Notes: a model not told the origin generated them from the letters alone. Numbered from the stretch's first letter, positions 41,687-51,705 are shown. The stretch: DNA of 64,000 nt from Agromyces subbeticus DSM 16689 (GCF_000421565.1 NZ_ATXG01000002.1:372001-436000), one strand, 5' to 3'. Numbers and translations: made by a program.

Positions 41687-44335
41687 ATGGTGGAAGGCAA
41701 CGAGAAGAACACGAACGAACCCGAGACCGGCAGCGGCTCGACCCGACGGCGTGGGGGCCTCTTCGGCTCGCGGCGTGGAGGTCGCTCGAAGGCGGTGACG
41801 CCTGAGCCAGTGGTGCCGGCGACGCCCGAGGCGATCGTCGCGCCCGAGCCCGAGCCCGAGCCCGACGCAGCGCCGCCCGCGGCGGCCGCGAGCGCCGCAG
41901 TCGAGGTCCCATCGGAGTCTGAGGTTGCGACCGACGCATCCGTCGAGGCCGCCTCAACGGCAGCTGACGAGCAGGCCGCGACCGCGCAACCGGCTGCCGA
42001 ACCCGCGACCGCATCGCCCATTCCGGCGACGCTCACGACGACCTCCCTGATCTTCCACGCGCCGCCGGTGCTCGTGACCGTCGATCGCCCCGAGCGCGGC
42101 GAGCGCCCTGAGCGCGAGAGCCGCGACGGACGCGAACGTGACGACCACGGTGCGCGCGACCGCGACCGCGACGACGACGAAGAGAGCTCGACGGTTCGCC
42201 GTCGCACGCGTCGTCGAAGCGGAGAAGAGGGCCGCTCGAACTCCGACGAGCCCGCGAACACCGTCGTCAAGGTGCGCAAGCCCCGCGAGGTCGAGCTCAT
42301 CACCGAGCCGCAGAAGGTCAAGGGATCGACGCGCCTCGAGGCGAAGAAGCAGCGTCGCCGCGATGGTCGCGACGCCGGCCGGCGACGCGCCGTCATCACC
42401 GAGGCCGAGTTCCTGGCCCGTCGTGAATCCGTCGACCGGTCGATGGTCGTGCGCGAGAAGGGCGGCCGCATCCAGATCGGCGTGCTCGAAGACGGCGTGC
42501 TCGTCGAGCACTACGTGGCCCGCAACCAAGAGGCCTCGCTCATCGGCAACGTCTACCTCGGTCGCGTGCAGAACGTGCTGCCGAGCATGGAGGCCGCGTT
42601 CGTCGACATCGGCCGCGGCCGCAACGCCGTGCTGTACTCGGGCGAGGTCGACTGGGAGGCTGCAGCCGAGAACGGCGAGAAGAACCAGCCCCGACGCATC
42701 GAGCTCGCGCTCAAGCCCGGCGACCGCGTGCTCGTGCAGGTCACGAAAGACCCGATCGGCCACAAGGGTGCTCGCCTGACGAGCCAGGTCTCGCTGCCCG
42801 GCCGCTACCTCGTCTACGTGCCCAACGGCTCGATGAACGGCATCAGCCGCAAGCTCCCCGACACCGAGCGTGCGCGCCTCAAGAAGATCCTCAAAGAGGT
42901 GCTGCCCGACAACCAGGGCGTGATCGTGCGCACCGCGGCCGAAGGCGCGACCGAAGAGCAGCTGACGCTCGACGTGAACCGCCTGATCGCGCAGTGGGCC
43001 GACATCGCGACCCAGCTCGAGAAGGTGCAGGCGCCCGCGCTGCTGCACTCCGAGCCCGACCTGCTGATCAAGATCGTGCGCGACGTCTTCAATGAAGACT
43101 TCCAGAAGATGATCATCGAGGGCGACGAAGCGCGGCAGACGATCGAGCGATACCTCCGCGCGGTCGCTCCCGACCTGCTCGAGCGTGTCGAGGCGCACGC
43201 CGGAGATCGCGACTCGTTCGACGAGTTCCGCATCAGCGAGCAGATCGAGAAAGCGCTCGACCGCAAGGTCTGGCTGCCCTCAGGCGGCTCGCTCGTGATC
43301 GACCGCACCGAGGCGATGACCGTGGTCGACGTCAACACCGGCAAGTTCGTCGGTTCGGGCGGCAACCTCGAAGAGACGGTCACCAAGAACAACCTCGAGG
43401 CGGCCGAAGAGATCGTGCGCCAGCTGCGGCTGCGCGACATCGGCGGCATCATCGTCGTCGACTTCATCGACATGGTGCTCGAGACCAATCGCGACCTCGT
43501 GCTGCGCAGGCTCGTCGAGTGCCTCTCGCGCGACCGCACGAAGCACCAGGTGGCCGAGGTCACCTCGCTCGGCCTCGTGCAGATGACCCGCAAGAAGCTG
43601 GGCCTCGGCCTGCTCGAGTCGTTCAGCGAGCCGTGCGAGGTCTGCGCCGGCCGCGGCATCATCGTGCACCACGAACCCGTGGTCAAGCACCGCAGTGCCC
43701 AGCAGTCGCAGCCCGAGCGTCGTGGTCGCGGCCGTGGCGGCAACCAGCAGCAGCCTGCGCAGGCGCCTACCGCGCCCGCCGCGCACACCGGCACCCACGC
43801 GATCACCGACGACGTGAAGAACGCGCTCGCGCAGATCGCGGCTTCGACGATTCCGCACGCCGAGCAGAAGCCCGACGAGCGAGCGAGCGAAGCGCCGGCC
43901 GCAGCTGCGGCCGCCGAACCGGCTGCCACGCGTCCGGCGCAGGCCGACGCGAGCGAGAAGCCGGTCGAAGCCACCGGTCGAAGCCGCCGCGGTCGCCACC
44001 GTCGTGTCTCGCAGGAGCAGGGCGCGGCAACGGAGGCCCCGGCCGCCGAAGCCGAGACTCCGGTCGAGGTCGCACCTGTGGCCGAGCCTGTGGCACCGCA
44101 GATTCTCGATCTGCCGGTGCCGCCGGTCGAGCGCAAGCGCCCGGTGCGTGTCGCTGAGACCGAGGTGCTCCTCGACTCCGTGCTCGACGCGCTGCCTGCC
44201 CCCAAGAAGGCCGGCGAGGGGCGCACGCGCAGCCGTCGCGTCTCCACGGCGGCGCTCAGCCCCGCCGGTGCAGCACCGGTGATCACCAGGGCCGACGGCT
44301 CGGGCGACGACGCGGCATCCGCCTCAGGCGAGTGA
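41687..44335 (+). CDS. rne: Ribonuclease E/G
   Basis: An 882-residue endoribonuclease that initiates mRNA decay and processes structured RNAs. An Ala/Pro/Glu-rich then Arg/Asp-rich disordered extension fills about residues 1-240. The S1 domain is seen in IGNVYLGRVQNVLPSMEAAFVDIG near residue 286, and the catalytic domain in MTVVDVNTGKFVGSGGNLEETV and IGGIIVVDFIDM (metal-binding Asp residues). The Zn-link is the CEVC pair near residue 650. A second disordered tail (about 670-882) ends the protein. Core plus both disordered arms is typical of actinobacteria. Confidence 0.95.
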   Translation: MVEGNEKNTNEPETGSGSTRRRGGLFGSRRGGRSKAVTPEPVVPATPEAIVAPEPEPEPDAAPPAAAASAAVEVPSESEVATDASVEAASTAADEQAATAQPAAEPATASPIPATLTTTSLIFHAPPVLVTVDRPERGERPERESRDGRERDDHGARDRDRDDDEESSTVRRRTRRRSGEEGRSNSDEPANTVVKVRKPREVELITEPQKVKGSTRLEAKKQRRRDGRDAGRRRAVITEAEFLARRESVDRSMVVREKGGRIQIGVLEDGVLVEHYVARNQEASLIGNVYLGRVQNVLPSMEAAFVDIGRGRNAVLYSGEVDWEAAAENGEKNQPRRIELALKPGDRVLVQVTKDPIGHKGARLTSQVSLPGRYLVYVPNGSMNGISRKLPDTERARLKKILKEVLPDNQGVIVRTAAEGATEEQLTLDVNRLIAQWADIATQLEKVQAPALLHSEPDLLIKIVRDVFNEDFQKMIIEGDEARQTIERYLRAVAPDLLERVEAHAGDRDSFDEFRISEQIEKALDRKVWLPSGGSLVIDRTEAMTVVDVNTGKFVGSGGNLEETVTKNNLEAAEEIVRQLRLRDIGGIIVVDFIDMVLETNRDLVLRRLVECLSRDRTKHQVAEVTSLGLVQMTRKKLGLGLLESFSEPCEVCAGRGIIVHHEPVVKHRSAQQSQPERRGRGRGGNQQQPAQAPTAPAAHTGTHAITDDVKNALAQIAASTIPHAEQKPDERASEAPAAAAAAEPAATRPAQADASEKPVEATGRSRRGRHRRVSQEQGAATEAPAAEAETPVEVAPVAEPVAPQILDLPVPPVERKRPVRVAETEVLLDSVLDALPAPKKAGEGRTRSRRVSTAALSPAGAAPVITRADGSGDDAASASGE

Positions 44336-44617
44336 GCCGCGGGCTGCGCGCTCGCGTCGCTCACGCGGCGTGACGCGCAGCCCGCTGCCGCGCAGGCGAG
44401 CCACGAGCTCGCGCGGGCTCACCGCGAGAGCACCCGCCGCGACCAGATCGTCGTAGCGTTCGATCGGGACGTCGTAGTGGTCGAGATCGAAGGATCTCGG
44501 GGGCAGACCGGCTCGCTCGGCGAACGCGACCAACTCGTCGATCGACGCATCGCTCACGAGGTGCGCCCACACCGTGCCGTGCTTCGGCCAGAGCGGCGTG
44601 TCGATGAGCACGGTCAT
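44324..44617 (-). CDS. DUF4031 domain protein
   Basis: A 97-residue protein beginning MTVLIDTPLWPKHGTVWAHL, the typical DUF4031 opening, with HLVSDASIDELVAFAERAG and FDLDHYDVPIERYDDLVAAG following. The family is found in actinobacteria and has no assigned function; conserved Asp, His and Trp residues could suggest a hydrolase but this is not shown. Its end overlaps the convergent rne end by 12 nt. A TAGGAT hexamer lies 6 nt before the ATG. Confidence 0.85.
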   Translation of the reverse strand: MTVLIDTPLWPKHGTVWAHLVSDASIDELVAFAERAGLPPRSFDLDHYDVPIERYDDLVAAGALAVSPRELVARLRGSGLRVTPRERRERAARGSLA

Positions 44618-44623
44618 GGGGCG

Positions 44624-44629
44624 ATCCTA
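44624..44629 (-). promoter_or_regulatory. Leaderless-type promoter for the DUF4031 gene
   Basis: On the minus strand TAGGAT, then CGCCCC (6 nt), then ATG. Confidence 0.5.
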
Positions 44630-44665
44630 CGCGGCACGACTTGCGACTCGCCGGTGGCTGCGCGT

Positions 44666-44694
44666 TTGACCGGCCCCCCGACATCCGGTAAACT
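44666..44694 (+). promoter_or_regulatory. Promoter of rplU-rpmA
   Basis: TTGACC (-35, 44666-44671), 17-nt spacer, TAAACT (-10, 44689-44694). This is the best sigma-70-like promoter noticed in the window. It gives a leader of about 155 nt before rplU, with no recognised L21-leader structure. Confidence 0.75.
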
Positions 44695-44856
44695 CGACCG
44701 TTGGTGCCACCGCTTATCCCGGCGGCCCCGTCTGCAGACGTATCTGCAACACAGTTTTCTGGCAGTGACGACCCTCTCCTTCCCGCTGGGGTCCCGCGCA
44801 GTGACATCCCATCAGACAGTCGGAGCCTCCGGGCTCCCCAGAGATAGGTACGAGTA

Positions 44857-45165
44857 GTGGTTTACGCAGTAGTGCGCGCCGGCGGTCGGCAGGAGAAGGT
44901 CGAAGTCGGCACTATCGTGACGATGGACCGCATCAAGGCAGACAAGAACGGCAACGTCACCCTTGCCGCGGTTCTCCTCGTCGATGGCGACAAGATCACC
45001 TCCGACGCCAAGTCGCTCGAGAAGGTCACGGTCACGGCCGAGGTCCTGAACGACCTTCGCGGCCCGAAGATCGTGATCCAGAAGTTCAAGAACAAGACCG
45101 GATACAAGAAGCGCCAGGGGCACCGTCAGGACCTCACGCGCGTCAAGGTCACCGGAATCAAGTAG
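44857..45165 (+). CDS. rplU: 50S ribosomal protein L21
   Basis: A 102-residue ribosomal protein. [18 protein letters not shown] opens the protein, and the C-terminal RNA-binding segment [22 protein letters not shown] is the L21 signature. The start is GTG. rpmA follows after 19 nt, the universal rplU-rpmA pair. Confidence 0.97.
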   Translation: MVYAVVRAGGRQEKVEVGTIVTMDRIKADKNGNVTLAAVLLVDGDKITSDAKSLEKVTVTAEVLNDLRGPKIVIQKFKNKTGYKKRQGHRQDLTRVKVTGIK

Positions 45166-45184
45166 AGCCTGAGGAGAGCAGCTA

Positions 45185-45442
45185 ATGGCACACAAAAAGG
45201 GAGCGAGCTCTACTCGCAACGGTCGTGACTCCAACGCGCAGCGCCTCGGCGTGAAGCGCTTCGGTGGCCAGGTCGTCGGCGCAGGCGAGATCATCGTCCG
45301 CCAGCGCGGCACCCACTTCCACCCGGGCGCGGGCGTCGGTCGCGGTGGCGACGACACCCTGTTCGCCCTCGAGGCCGGTGCAGTGCAGTTCGGTCACAAG
45401 GGTGGCCGCAAGGTCATCAACATCGTGGCGGTCGGCGAATAG
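45185..45442 (+). CDS. rpmA: 50S ribosomal protein L27
   Basis: An 85-residue ribosomal protein whose N-terminal tail reaches the peptidyl-transferase centre. [19 protein letters not shown] is the full-length bacterial start without the N-terminal extension cleaved in Firmicutes. The [20 protein letters not shown] block is conserved. A strong hairpin with a T-run follows the stop. Confidence 0.98.
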   Translation: MAHKKGASSTRNGRDSNAQRLGVKRFGGQVVGAGEIIVRQRGTHFHPGAGVGRGGDDTLFALEAGAVQFGHKGGRKVINIVAVGE

Positions 45443-45457
45443 TCGATCGACGGTTTT

Positions 45458-45493
45458 CGTGAGGGCGGGCTTCGGCTCGCCCTCACGTGTTTT
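45458..45493 (+). terminator. Intrinsic terminator/attenuator between rpmA and obgE
   Basis: A 13-bp stem (45458-45470 with 45475-45487, one G-T pair) capped by a TTCG tetraloop and followed by TGTTTT. It probably limits read-through from the ribosomal genes into obgE, only 25 nt further on. Confidence 0.88.
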
Positions 45494-45517
45494 CATCATC
45501 GGTTTGGAGAGTGCAGC

Positions 45518-47122
45518 ATGGTCAGCTTCGTCGACGAGGTGACGCTGTTCCTGCGTGCCGGTCATGGCGGCAACGGCTGCGTCTCGGTGCGCCGTGAGAA
45601 GTTCAAGCCGCTCGCCGGGCCCGATGGCGGCAACGGCGGGCACGGCGGCGACATCGTGCTCATCGCCGATCCGCAGGTGACCACGCTCCTGGGCTACCAC
45701 GGACGCCCGCATCGCTCCTCTCCGAACGGGCAGCCCGGCATGGGCGATCACCGCTCCGGAGCCGTCGGCGAGACGCTCGAGCTCCCGGTGCCCGTCGGCA
45801 CCGTGGTCAAAGACGCCGATGGCGTCGAACTCGCCGATTTCACCGAGCCGGGCACGCGGTTCGTCGCCGCGGCCGGCGGTCTCGGCGGTCTCGGCAACGC
45901 CGCCCTGTCGAGCACCAAGCGCAAGGCCCCCGGGTTCGCGCTGCTCGGCACGCTCGGCGACGAGATCGAGATCACGCTCGAGCTGAAGAGCATCGCCGAT
46001 GTCGCGCTCGTGGGCTACCCCTCGGCCGGCAAGTCGAGCCTGATCGCCGCGTTGTCTGCGGCGCGCCCGAAGATCGCCGACTACCCGTTCACGACGCTGC
46101 ACCCGAACCTCGGCGTCGTGCAGGCCGGCGACCACCGGTTCACCGTGGCCGATGTGCCCGGCCTCATCGAGGGCGCCAGCGAGGGCAAGGGGCTCGGCCT
46201 CGAGTTCCTGCGTCACGTCGAGCGCTGCGCCGCGCTGCTGCACGTGCTCGACTGCGCGACGCTCGAGCCAGGGCGCGACCCGATCACCGACCTCGAGGTC
46301 ATCCTCGGTGAACTCGAGGCGTACCCGGTGCCCGAGGGCCAGGTGCCGTTGCTCGAGCGCCCGCAGCTCATCGCGCTCAACAAGATCGACGTGCCAGAGG
46401 GGCGCGACCTCGCCGAGTTCGTTCGCCCAGAGCTCGAGTCCCGCGGCTACCGCGTCTTCGAGATCTCGACGGTGAGCCACGAAGGACTCCGCCAGCTCGG
46501 CTTCGCGCTCGGAGAGCTCGTCGACACGGCCAGGGCCGAGTTGGCCGCCATTCCCGTGCCCGAGCGCATCGTGATCCGCCCGAAGACCACCAATGATCCC
46601 GGCTTCGTCGTGCGCCCAGAAGGCGGCAGCTACGGCACCATCTACCGGGTGCTCGGCCAGAAGCCCGAACGCTGGGTGCAGCAGACCGACTTCACGAACG
46701 ACGAGGCCGTCGGCTTCCTGGCCGATCGTCTGGCCAAGCTCGGCGTCGAAGACGCGCTCGTACGCGCCGGAGCCGATGCCGGATCGACCGTCGTGATCGG
46801 CAAGGGCGCCGGTGTCGTGTTCGACTGGGAGCCCACGCTCACCTCGACCGCCGAGCTCATCACCGCCCCACGCGGCACCGACGTGCGTCTCGACGAGAAC
46901 CGGCGCGCCACGCGCGCCGAACGACGCAGCGAATACTACGAGCGCATGGACGCGAAGGCCGAAGCGCGCGCCGAGCTCGAGCGCGAACGCGGCGCCAACA
47001 TGTGGTCGGAGCTCGACGAGCAGACCGCAGCAGACGACGCGGCGATCGCGGCGACCGATGCCCCGGCATCGCCCGCCGCGACCGACGGCGGAGAGGACTC
47101 GAGCGGCGAGGAACGGGCATGA
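45518..47122 (+). CDS. obgE: GTPase ObgE/CgtA
   Basis: A 534-residue GTPase involved in large-subunit ribosome maturation and stress signalling. The glycine-rich Obg fold fills residues 1-158, the G domain follows with G1 GYPSAGKSS (about 167) and G3 [16 protein letters not shown], and NKID is the G4 motif. After it comes an OCT domain (about 350-430), found in Gram-positive Obg, and an acidic Ala/Glu-rich tail. Its stop overlaps the proB ATG. Confidence 0.97.
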   Translation: MVSFVDEVTLFLRAGHGGNGCVSVRREKFKPLAGPDGGNGGHGGDIVLIADPQVTTLLGYHGRPHRSSPNGQPGMGDHRSGAVGETLELPVPVGTVVKDADGVELADFTEPGTRFVAAAGGLGGLGNAALSSTKRKAPGFALLGTLGDEIEITLELKSIADVALVGYPSAGKSSLIAALSAARPKIADYPFTTLHPNLGVVQAGDHRFTVADVPGLIEGASEGKGLGLEFLRHVERCAALLHVLDCATLEPGRDPITDLEVILGELEAYPVPEGQVPLLERPQLIALNKIDVPEGRDLAEFVRPELESRGYRVFEISTVSHEGLRQLGFALGELVDTARAELAAIPVPERIVIRPKTTNDPGFVVRPEGGSYGTIYRVLGQKPERWVQQTDFTNDEAVGFLADRLAKLGVEDALVRAGADAGSTVVIGKGAGVVFDWEPTLTSTAELITAPRGTDVRLDENRRATRAERRSEYYERMDAKAEARAELERERGANMWSELDEQTAADDAAIAATDAPASPAATDGGEDSSGEERA

Positions 47123-47937
47123 CGCCTCGCAATCGCTCCGAGATCGCCTCGGCCACGCGCATCGTGGTGAAGGTCGGCTCCTCGTCGATCAGCGGTGACA
47201 ACGCCGAGCAGATCGGTCCACTCGTCGACGCGCTGGCCGCCGCGCACGCTCGCGGGGCCGAAATCGTGCTCGTGTCGTCGGGCGCCATCGCGACCGCGAT
47301 CCCGTTCCTCGAGCTCGACGGCAGGCCCACCGACCTCGCCACGCAGCAGGCCGCCGCGGCCGTCGGGCAGAACGTCTTGATGTGGCGCTACCAGACGAGC
47401 CTCGACCGCTACGGCGTGCTCGCCGGGCAGGTGCTGCTCACCGCGGGCGATCTCGAGAACGCCACGCCGCGCTCGAACGCCCAGCGCGCGATGGACCGCC
47501 TCCTGTCGCTGCGCATCCTCCCGATCGTGAACGAGAACGACACCGTCGCAACGCACGAGATCCGCTTCGGCGACAACGACCGCCTCGCGGCACTGGTCGC
47601 CGAGCTGATCGGCGCCGAGCTGCTGGTGCTGCTCTCCGACGTCGACGCCCTGTACACCAAGCCGCCGCATCTCGAGGGTGCCCGCCGCATCGAGCATGTG
47701 CCGTACGGCGATGCCCTCGAGGGCGTCGAGATCGGTGCTGCCGGTCGAGCCGGCGTCGGCACCGGGGGAGCGGAGACCAAGGTCTCGGCCGCGCGCATCG
47801 CAGCAGAGGCGGGCGCCGCGGTGCTCATCACCGCCACGCCGCTCGTCGCCGAGGCCCTCTCGGGTGCCCCGGTGGGCACCTGGTTCGACGCGGCCCCAGG
47901 GCGTCACACGAGCGTCGGCGACATCCCGCTCACCTAG
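47119..47937 (+). CDS. proB: Glutamate 5-kinase, catalytic domain only
   Basis: A 272-residue amino-acid-kinase-family enzyme for the first step of proline synthesis. [13 protein letters not shown] at residues 15-27, [13 protein letters not shown] and the [25 protein letters not shown] segment (here with LAALVAEL) match the kinase core. It ends after the core: the C-terminal PUA domain of E. coli ProB (about residues 275-367) is absent. The stop is followed by a normal proA, so this is not a truncation by frameshift. ATGA overlap with obgE. Confidence 0.93.
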   Translation: MTPRNRSEIASATRIVVKVGSSSISGDNAEQIGPLVDALAAAHARGAEIVLVSSGAIATAIPFLELDGRPTDLATQQAAAAVGQNVLMWRYQTSLDRYGVLAGQVLLTAGDLENATPRSNAQRAMDRLLSLRILPIVNENDTVATHEIRFGDNDRLAALVAELIGAELLVLLSDVDALYTKPPHLEGARRIEHVPYGDALEGVEIGAAGRAGVGTGGAETKVSAARIAAEAGAAVLITATPLVAEALSGAPVGTWFDAAPGRHTSVGDIPLT

Positions 47938-47940
47938 GCT
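47935..47940 (+). promoter_or_regulatory. Leaderless-type promoter for proA
   Basis: TAGGCT, whose first three bases are the proB stop codon, is followed by 6 nt and the proA ATG. It could provide internal transcription of proA. Confidence 0.4.
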
Positions 47941-47946
47941 GGTGCC

Positions 47947-49215
47947 ATGGAGCAGACCGACCTCGACACCTCCGTGATCGACCGCCGTCTCGCCGCCGCT
48001 CAAGAGGCGTCCCGCCGCCTCGCGCGCGCCGCGACCGCTGAGAAGGATGCCGCGCTCGAACAGGTGGCGGTGCTGCTCGCCGAGCGCTCATCCGAGATCA
48101 TCCGTGCGAACGCCGTCGATCTCGACGCCGGCCGCACGGCAGGCCTCGGGGCGGGCCTCCTCGATCGACTCACCCTCGATGAACGGAGAGTGGCTGCGCT
48201 GTCCGACGCCGTTCGAGAGGTGATCGCTCTCACCGACCCCGTCGGCGACACCGTCAGCGGCCGTTCGCTGCCCAACGGTATTCGCATCGATCAGGTGCGC
48301 GTGCCGCTCGGCGTGATCGGAGCGATCTACGAGGCGCGGCCCAATGTCACGATCGACATCGCCGTGCTCGCGCTCAAGAGCGGCAACGCGGTCGTGCTTC
48401 GCGGCGGCAGCGCTGCCGAGGCGACGAACCGGGTGCTGCTCGGCGTGCTTCGCGACGCACTCGAGTCGGTCGGCCTTCCCGCCGAAGCCGTGCAGACGGT
48501 CGACGACTTCGGTCGGGCCGGTGCGCGCCACCTGATGCAGGCCCGCGACTACGTCGACGTGCTGATTCCGCGGGGGAGTGCCGGTCTCATCCGCGCCGTC
48601 GTCGACGAGGCCAAGGTGCCGGTCATCGAGACGGGTGCCGGCGTCGTGCACATGTTCCTCGACGAGAGCGCCCGTGAAGACTGGGCGGTCGATCTCGTGC
48701 ACAACGCCAAGACGCAGCGCCCGAGCGTGTGCAACGCGCTCGAGACGCTGCTCGTGCACGCGAGTGCCGCCGAGCGCCTGTTGCCGCCGGTGCTCGCCCG
48801 CCTCGAGGCATCCGGTGTCACGGTGCATGGAGACGAGCGCGTGCGTGCCATCAGGCCCGAGGTCACGGCCGTCACCGACGACGAGTGGGCGATCGAGCAC
48901 ATGTCGCTCGACCTCTCGGTCGGGGTGGTCGACTCGCTCGACGACGCCCTCCGCCACATCCGCCGGTACTCGACGAAGCACACCGAGTCGATCGTCACCA
49001 ACGACCTCGGCAATGCCGAACGGTTCTTGAACGAGGTGGATGCCGCGGCGGTCATGGTGAACGCCTCCACCCGCTTCACCGACGGCGCCGAGTTCGGGTT
49101 CGGCGCCGAGGTCGGCATCTCGACGCAGAAGCTGCACGCACGGGGGCCGATGGGCCTGCCCGAGCTCACCAGCACCAAGTGGATCGTGCGGGGCGCCGGT
49201 CATGTGCGCAGCTGA
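47947..49215 (+). CDS. proA: Gamma-glutamyl phosphate reductase
   Basis: A 422-residue enzyme reducing glutamyl-5-phosphate to glutamate-5-semialdehyde with NADPH, the second proline step. The catalytic Cys lies in KTQRPSVCNALETLL near residue 262; FGAEVGISTQKLHARGPMGL is the conserved C-terminal block. Starts 9 nt after proB. Confidence 0.97.
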   Translation: MEQTDLDTSVIDRRLAAAQEASRRLARAATAEKDAALEQVAVLLAERSSEIIRANAVDLDAGRTAGLGAGLLDRLTLDERRVAALSDAVREVIALTDPVGDTVSGRSLPNGIRIDQVRVPLGVIGAIYEARPNVTIDIAVLALKSGNAVVLRGGSAAEATNRVLLGVLRDALESVGLPAEAVQTVDDFGRAGARHLMQARDYVDVLIPRGSAGLIRAVVDEAKVPVIETGAGVVHMFLDESAREDWAVDLVHNAKTQRPSVCNALETLLVHASAAERLLPPVLARLEASGVTVHGDERVRAIRPEVTAVTDDEWAIEHMSLDLSVGVVDSLDDALRHIRRYSTKHTESIVTNDLGNAERFLNEVDAAAVMVNASTRFTDGAEFGFGAEVGISTQKLHARGPMGLPELTSTKWIVRGAGHVRS

Positions 49216-49266
49216 CATCGCTAGACTGTCTGGAGCACGACCCGCAGGATTCGAAAGGAACGGCGA

Positions 49267-49488
49267 ATGAGCCTAGCCACCGCAGTGCAGACCGCGACGG
49301 TGTTCACCGAAACGGTGCACGCGAGGGAACTGCCCATGGAGACGTGGGTCTACGGCCTCATCGCCCTCGTCATCTTCGCCGCGCTCGGCTTCGTCGTCGC
49401 CTCGTACCGCGACGTGGCGAACCGCCACAGCGCGAAGGCCGCGGCGTACGCCGCCCGCCACACCGGAGACGAGCACGGCGGCCACTGA
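49267..49488 (+). CDS. Small single-span membrane protein
   Basis: A 73-residue protein with one hydrophobic helix at about residues 27-46 ([19 protein letters not shown]), a polar N-terminal part and a His/Ala-rich cytosolic or external tail ending DEHGGH. GAAAGGAA precedes the ATG. An alternative start at the internal Met24 (with GAGGGAA upstream) would give a 50-residue protein beginning at the helix. It sits between proA and nadD. Function unknown. Confidence 0.75.
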   Translation: MSLATAVQTATVFTETVHARELPMETWVYGLIALVIFAALGFVVASYRDVANRHSAKAAAYAARHTGDEHGGH

Positions 49489-49504
49489 GGCGGGCGAGAT
49501 CGCG

Positions 49505-50104
49505 ATGACGGTCGCGCGGCCCCGGCCTCGAATCGGAGTGATGGGCGGCACGTTCGACCCCATCCATCACGGACACCTCGTGGCCGCGAGTGAGGTCGCG
49601 CAATCTCTCGACCTCGACGAGGTCGTGTTCGTGCCGACCGGGCAGCCGAGCTACAAGTCGAACGTCACGCAGGCCGAGCACCGGTACCTGATGACGGTCA
49701 TCGCGACCGCGTCGAACCCCCGGTTCACCGTGAGCCGCGTCGACATCGATCGCGAGAAGCCCACGTTCACGATCGACACGCTGCGTGATATCCGACGCGA
49801 GCGTCCCGACGCCGACCTGTACTTCATCACCGGAGCCGACGCGATCGCGCAGATCCTCTCCTGGAAAGACGTGCAGGAGCTCTGGGATCTTGCGCACTTC
49901 GTTGCTGTGAGTCGTCCGGGACATGTGCTGAGCGTTTCTGGATTGCCCGAGCAAGACGTAAGCTTGCTGGAGGTTCCGGCACTGGCGATCTCGTCGACCG
50001 ATTGCCGGAGCAGGGTGCGCCGGGGTTTCCCGGTGTGGTACTTGGTGCCCGATGGGGTCGTCCAGTACATCTCCAAGCACCATCTCTACCGGAGTGTCGA
50101 ATGA
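49505..50104 (+). CDS. nadD: Nicotinate-nucleotide adenylyltransferase
   Basis: A 199-residue enzyme making deamido-NAD from nicotinate mononucleotide and ATP. The nucleotidyltransferase motif [18 protein letters not shown] (HxGH) is at about residues 13-30, and [13 protein letters not shown] is the second ATP-binding motif near residue 160. It starts 16 nt after the small membrane-protein gene and overlaps the next gene by 4 nt. Confidence 0.96.
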   Translation: MTVARPRPRIGVMGGTFDPIHHGHLVAASEVAQSLDLDEVVFVPTGQPSYKSNVTQAEHRYLMTVIATASNPRFTVSRVDIDREKPTFTIDTLRDIRRERPDADLYFITGADAIAQILSWKDVQELWDLAHFVAVSRPGHVLSVSGLPEQDVSLLEVPALAISSTDCRSRVRRGFPVWYLVPDGVVQYISKHHLYRSVE

Positions 50105-51207
50105 CGTCGTCGCAGGATCCGCCGCTGACGCGCCGCGAAATGCGCGAACGCGAGCGACTGCTGGAGCAGCAGGAGCCTTCGTCGACCCCTGATGCAGCGC
50201 ACGAGGCTCCGCCCGTCCCCGTTTCGACTCCTTCGCTTCCGCCGACGCCCGCGCAAGCCGTTCCCGCCCCCTCGCTTCCCGTTTCGGCCTCGAGCCCGGC
50301 CTTCGCTGCCCCTCGGCCGGCCGCGGGGTACGCAGACGCCTCGCCGTTCGGCGTAGCGCCCGCTGCACCAGCGGTGCCCGGGGTGGCTCCTTTGCCCCAG
50401 CAGAGCCCGTTCGCTCCGCGGCAGGTGCCGCCTCCGCCCAATGCGCTCCAGGCTCCGAAACAGGTGCAGCCGGCGCCGGTGAGCGCGGCTCAGGCCGTGC
50501 AACAGCCTGGTCAGGCCGAGTCGAGCACGCCCGAGCGCACGCTCACACGTCGAGAGCTTCGCGCCATGCTCGACGGCACCCAGCTCGACGAATTCGACCT
50601 CGAAGACGATGCGGCGGCGCAGCCGATCGATTCATCGCAATCACGCGCCGCTGCGCCGGCACCGGCGACTCGTCCGAGCGACGCCGAGGCCGACGCATCC
50701 GCCTCGGCCGCAGTCGGTCACTGGACCTCGCAGCTGAACGCTCCCGTCGAAGTGGCCGAGCCGTTCGATCAGCTGCTCTCGCGCGGTGGGGTCAGCCACG
50801 GCGTGCCGACCACGACGAACGCGCTCATCCTGCCGAACCTTCCCGACCACGGGTCGATCGGCAGCCCGCTCTCCGCAATCGGCAACCCACTCGCAGCCCC
50901 TGGTGAGATCATCGCCACCGGGTCGATCGACCTGCCTCGCTCCTATGGCGCCACCGGCGTTCACCCGAGCCGCATCGATTCCTCCGACGTCGATCGTCTC
51001 TTCGACCAGGTCGAAGACGTCGGCACCGGCGCAGCGCCCGTGGCGGCGACGAGCGCGATCAGCACCCAAGGTGCCGCGCGCGCGATGATCGCGCCTCCGA
51101 AGAAGGAGAGCATGAACGTTCCGCTCGTGCTCGCCGTCACCGCCGGCGTGCTCGCACTCGGCGTCGTCGGTACCTTGGTGATCGGCGCGATCGCGGGGCT
51201 GTTCTGA
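50101..51207 (+). CDS. Disordered protein with a C-terminal membrane anchor
   Basis: A 368-residue protein that I do not recognise as an enzyme. The N-terminal 330 residues are rich in Pro, Ala, Gln and Ser, with two similar short basic motifs, [11 protein letters not shown] (about residue 10) and [11 protein letters not shown] (about residue 143). A single hydrophobic helix ends the protein (about 344-366, [23 protein letters not shown]). The tail-anchored layout places most of it in the cytosol. It sits between nadD and rsfS, where actinobacteria often carry unrelated membrane proteins. ATGA overlap with nadD. Function unknown. Confidence 0.8.
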   Translation: MTSSQDPPLTRREMRERERLLEQQEPSSTPDAAHEAPPVPVSTPSLPPTPAQAVPAPSLPVSASSPAFAAPRPAAGYADASPFGVAPAAPAVPGVAPLPQQSPFAPRQVPPPPNALQAPKQVQPAPVSAAQAVQQPGQAESSTPERTLTRRELRAMLDGTQLDEFDLEDDAAAQPIDSSQSRAAAPAPATRPSDAEADASASAAVGHWTSQLNAPVEVAEPFDQLLSRGGVSHGVPTTTNALILPNLPDHGSIGSPLSAIGNPLAAPGEIIATGSIDLPRSYGATGVHPSRIDSSDVDRLFDQVEDVGTGAAPVAATSAISTQGAARAMIAPPKKESMNVPLVLAVTAGVLALGVVGTLVIGAIAGLF

Positions 51208-51238
51208 TCCGAATCAATCACGCACCGGAAGTGAGCGC

Positions 51239-51613
51239 ATGACCGCATCCGCCCAGGCTCTCGATCTGCTCGCCTCAGCGGCGCGCGCAGCCGATGCGAA
51301 GGGCGGCGACGATCTCGTCGCGCTCGACGTGTCGGTGCCGCTCCCGTTCGCCGACGTGTTCCTCCTCGTCACCGGCAACTCCGAACGAAACGTCATCGCG
51401 ATCGCCGACGAGATCGAAGAGGTGCTCGGCCACGCCGGCACCCCGACTCGCCGTCGCGAGGGCCACCACACCGGTCGCTGGATCCTGCTCGATTTCGGCG
51501 ACCTCGTCGTGCACGTCTTCCACCAGGAAGAGCGCCTGTACTACGGTCTCGAGCGGCTCTGGGCCGACTGCCCGGCGCTGCCGGTGGCACCGCTGCTCAC
51601 GTCGAAGAGCTGA
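51239..51613 (+). CDS. rsfS: Ribosomal silencing factor RsfS
   Basis: A 124-residue protein that binds L14 and blocks subunit joining when nutrients are low. The family core is FADVFLLVTGNSERNVIAIADEIEEVL, RREGHHTGRWILLDFGDLVVHVFHQEERLYYGLERLW. It is the usual partner downstream of nadD; a 31-nt gap separates it from the preceding gene. Confidence 0.96.
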   Translation: MTASAQALDLLASAARAADAKGGDDLVALDVSVPLPFADVFLLVTGNSERNVIAIADEIEEVLGHAGTPTRRREGHHTGRWILLDFGDLVVHVFHQEERLYYGLERLWADCPALPVAPLLTSKS

Positions 51614-51705
51614 TGGCCGGGGCATCCGCGGGTCGAGGGTCCCTCGATTTCTTTCGCGGGCCGAGGCTGGTGTAAGCTCAATTCGTTGCCCCAAACGGGG
51701 TGTAC

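Noticed and set aside
44695..44856. Rfam-type L21 leader before rplU
   Set aside because: The leader is long enough, but I could not match the known L21-leader structure, so only the promoter is annotated.
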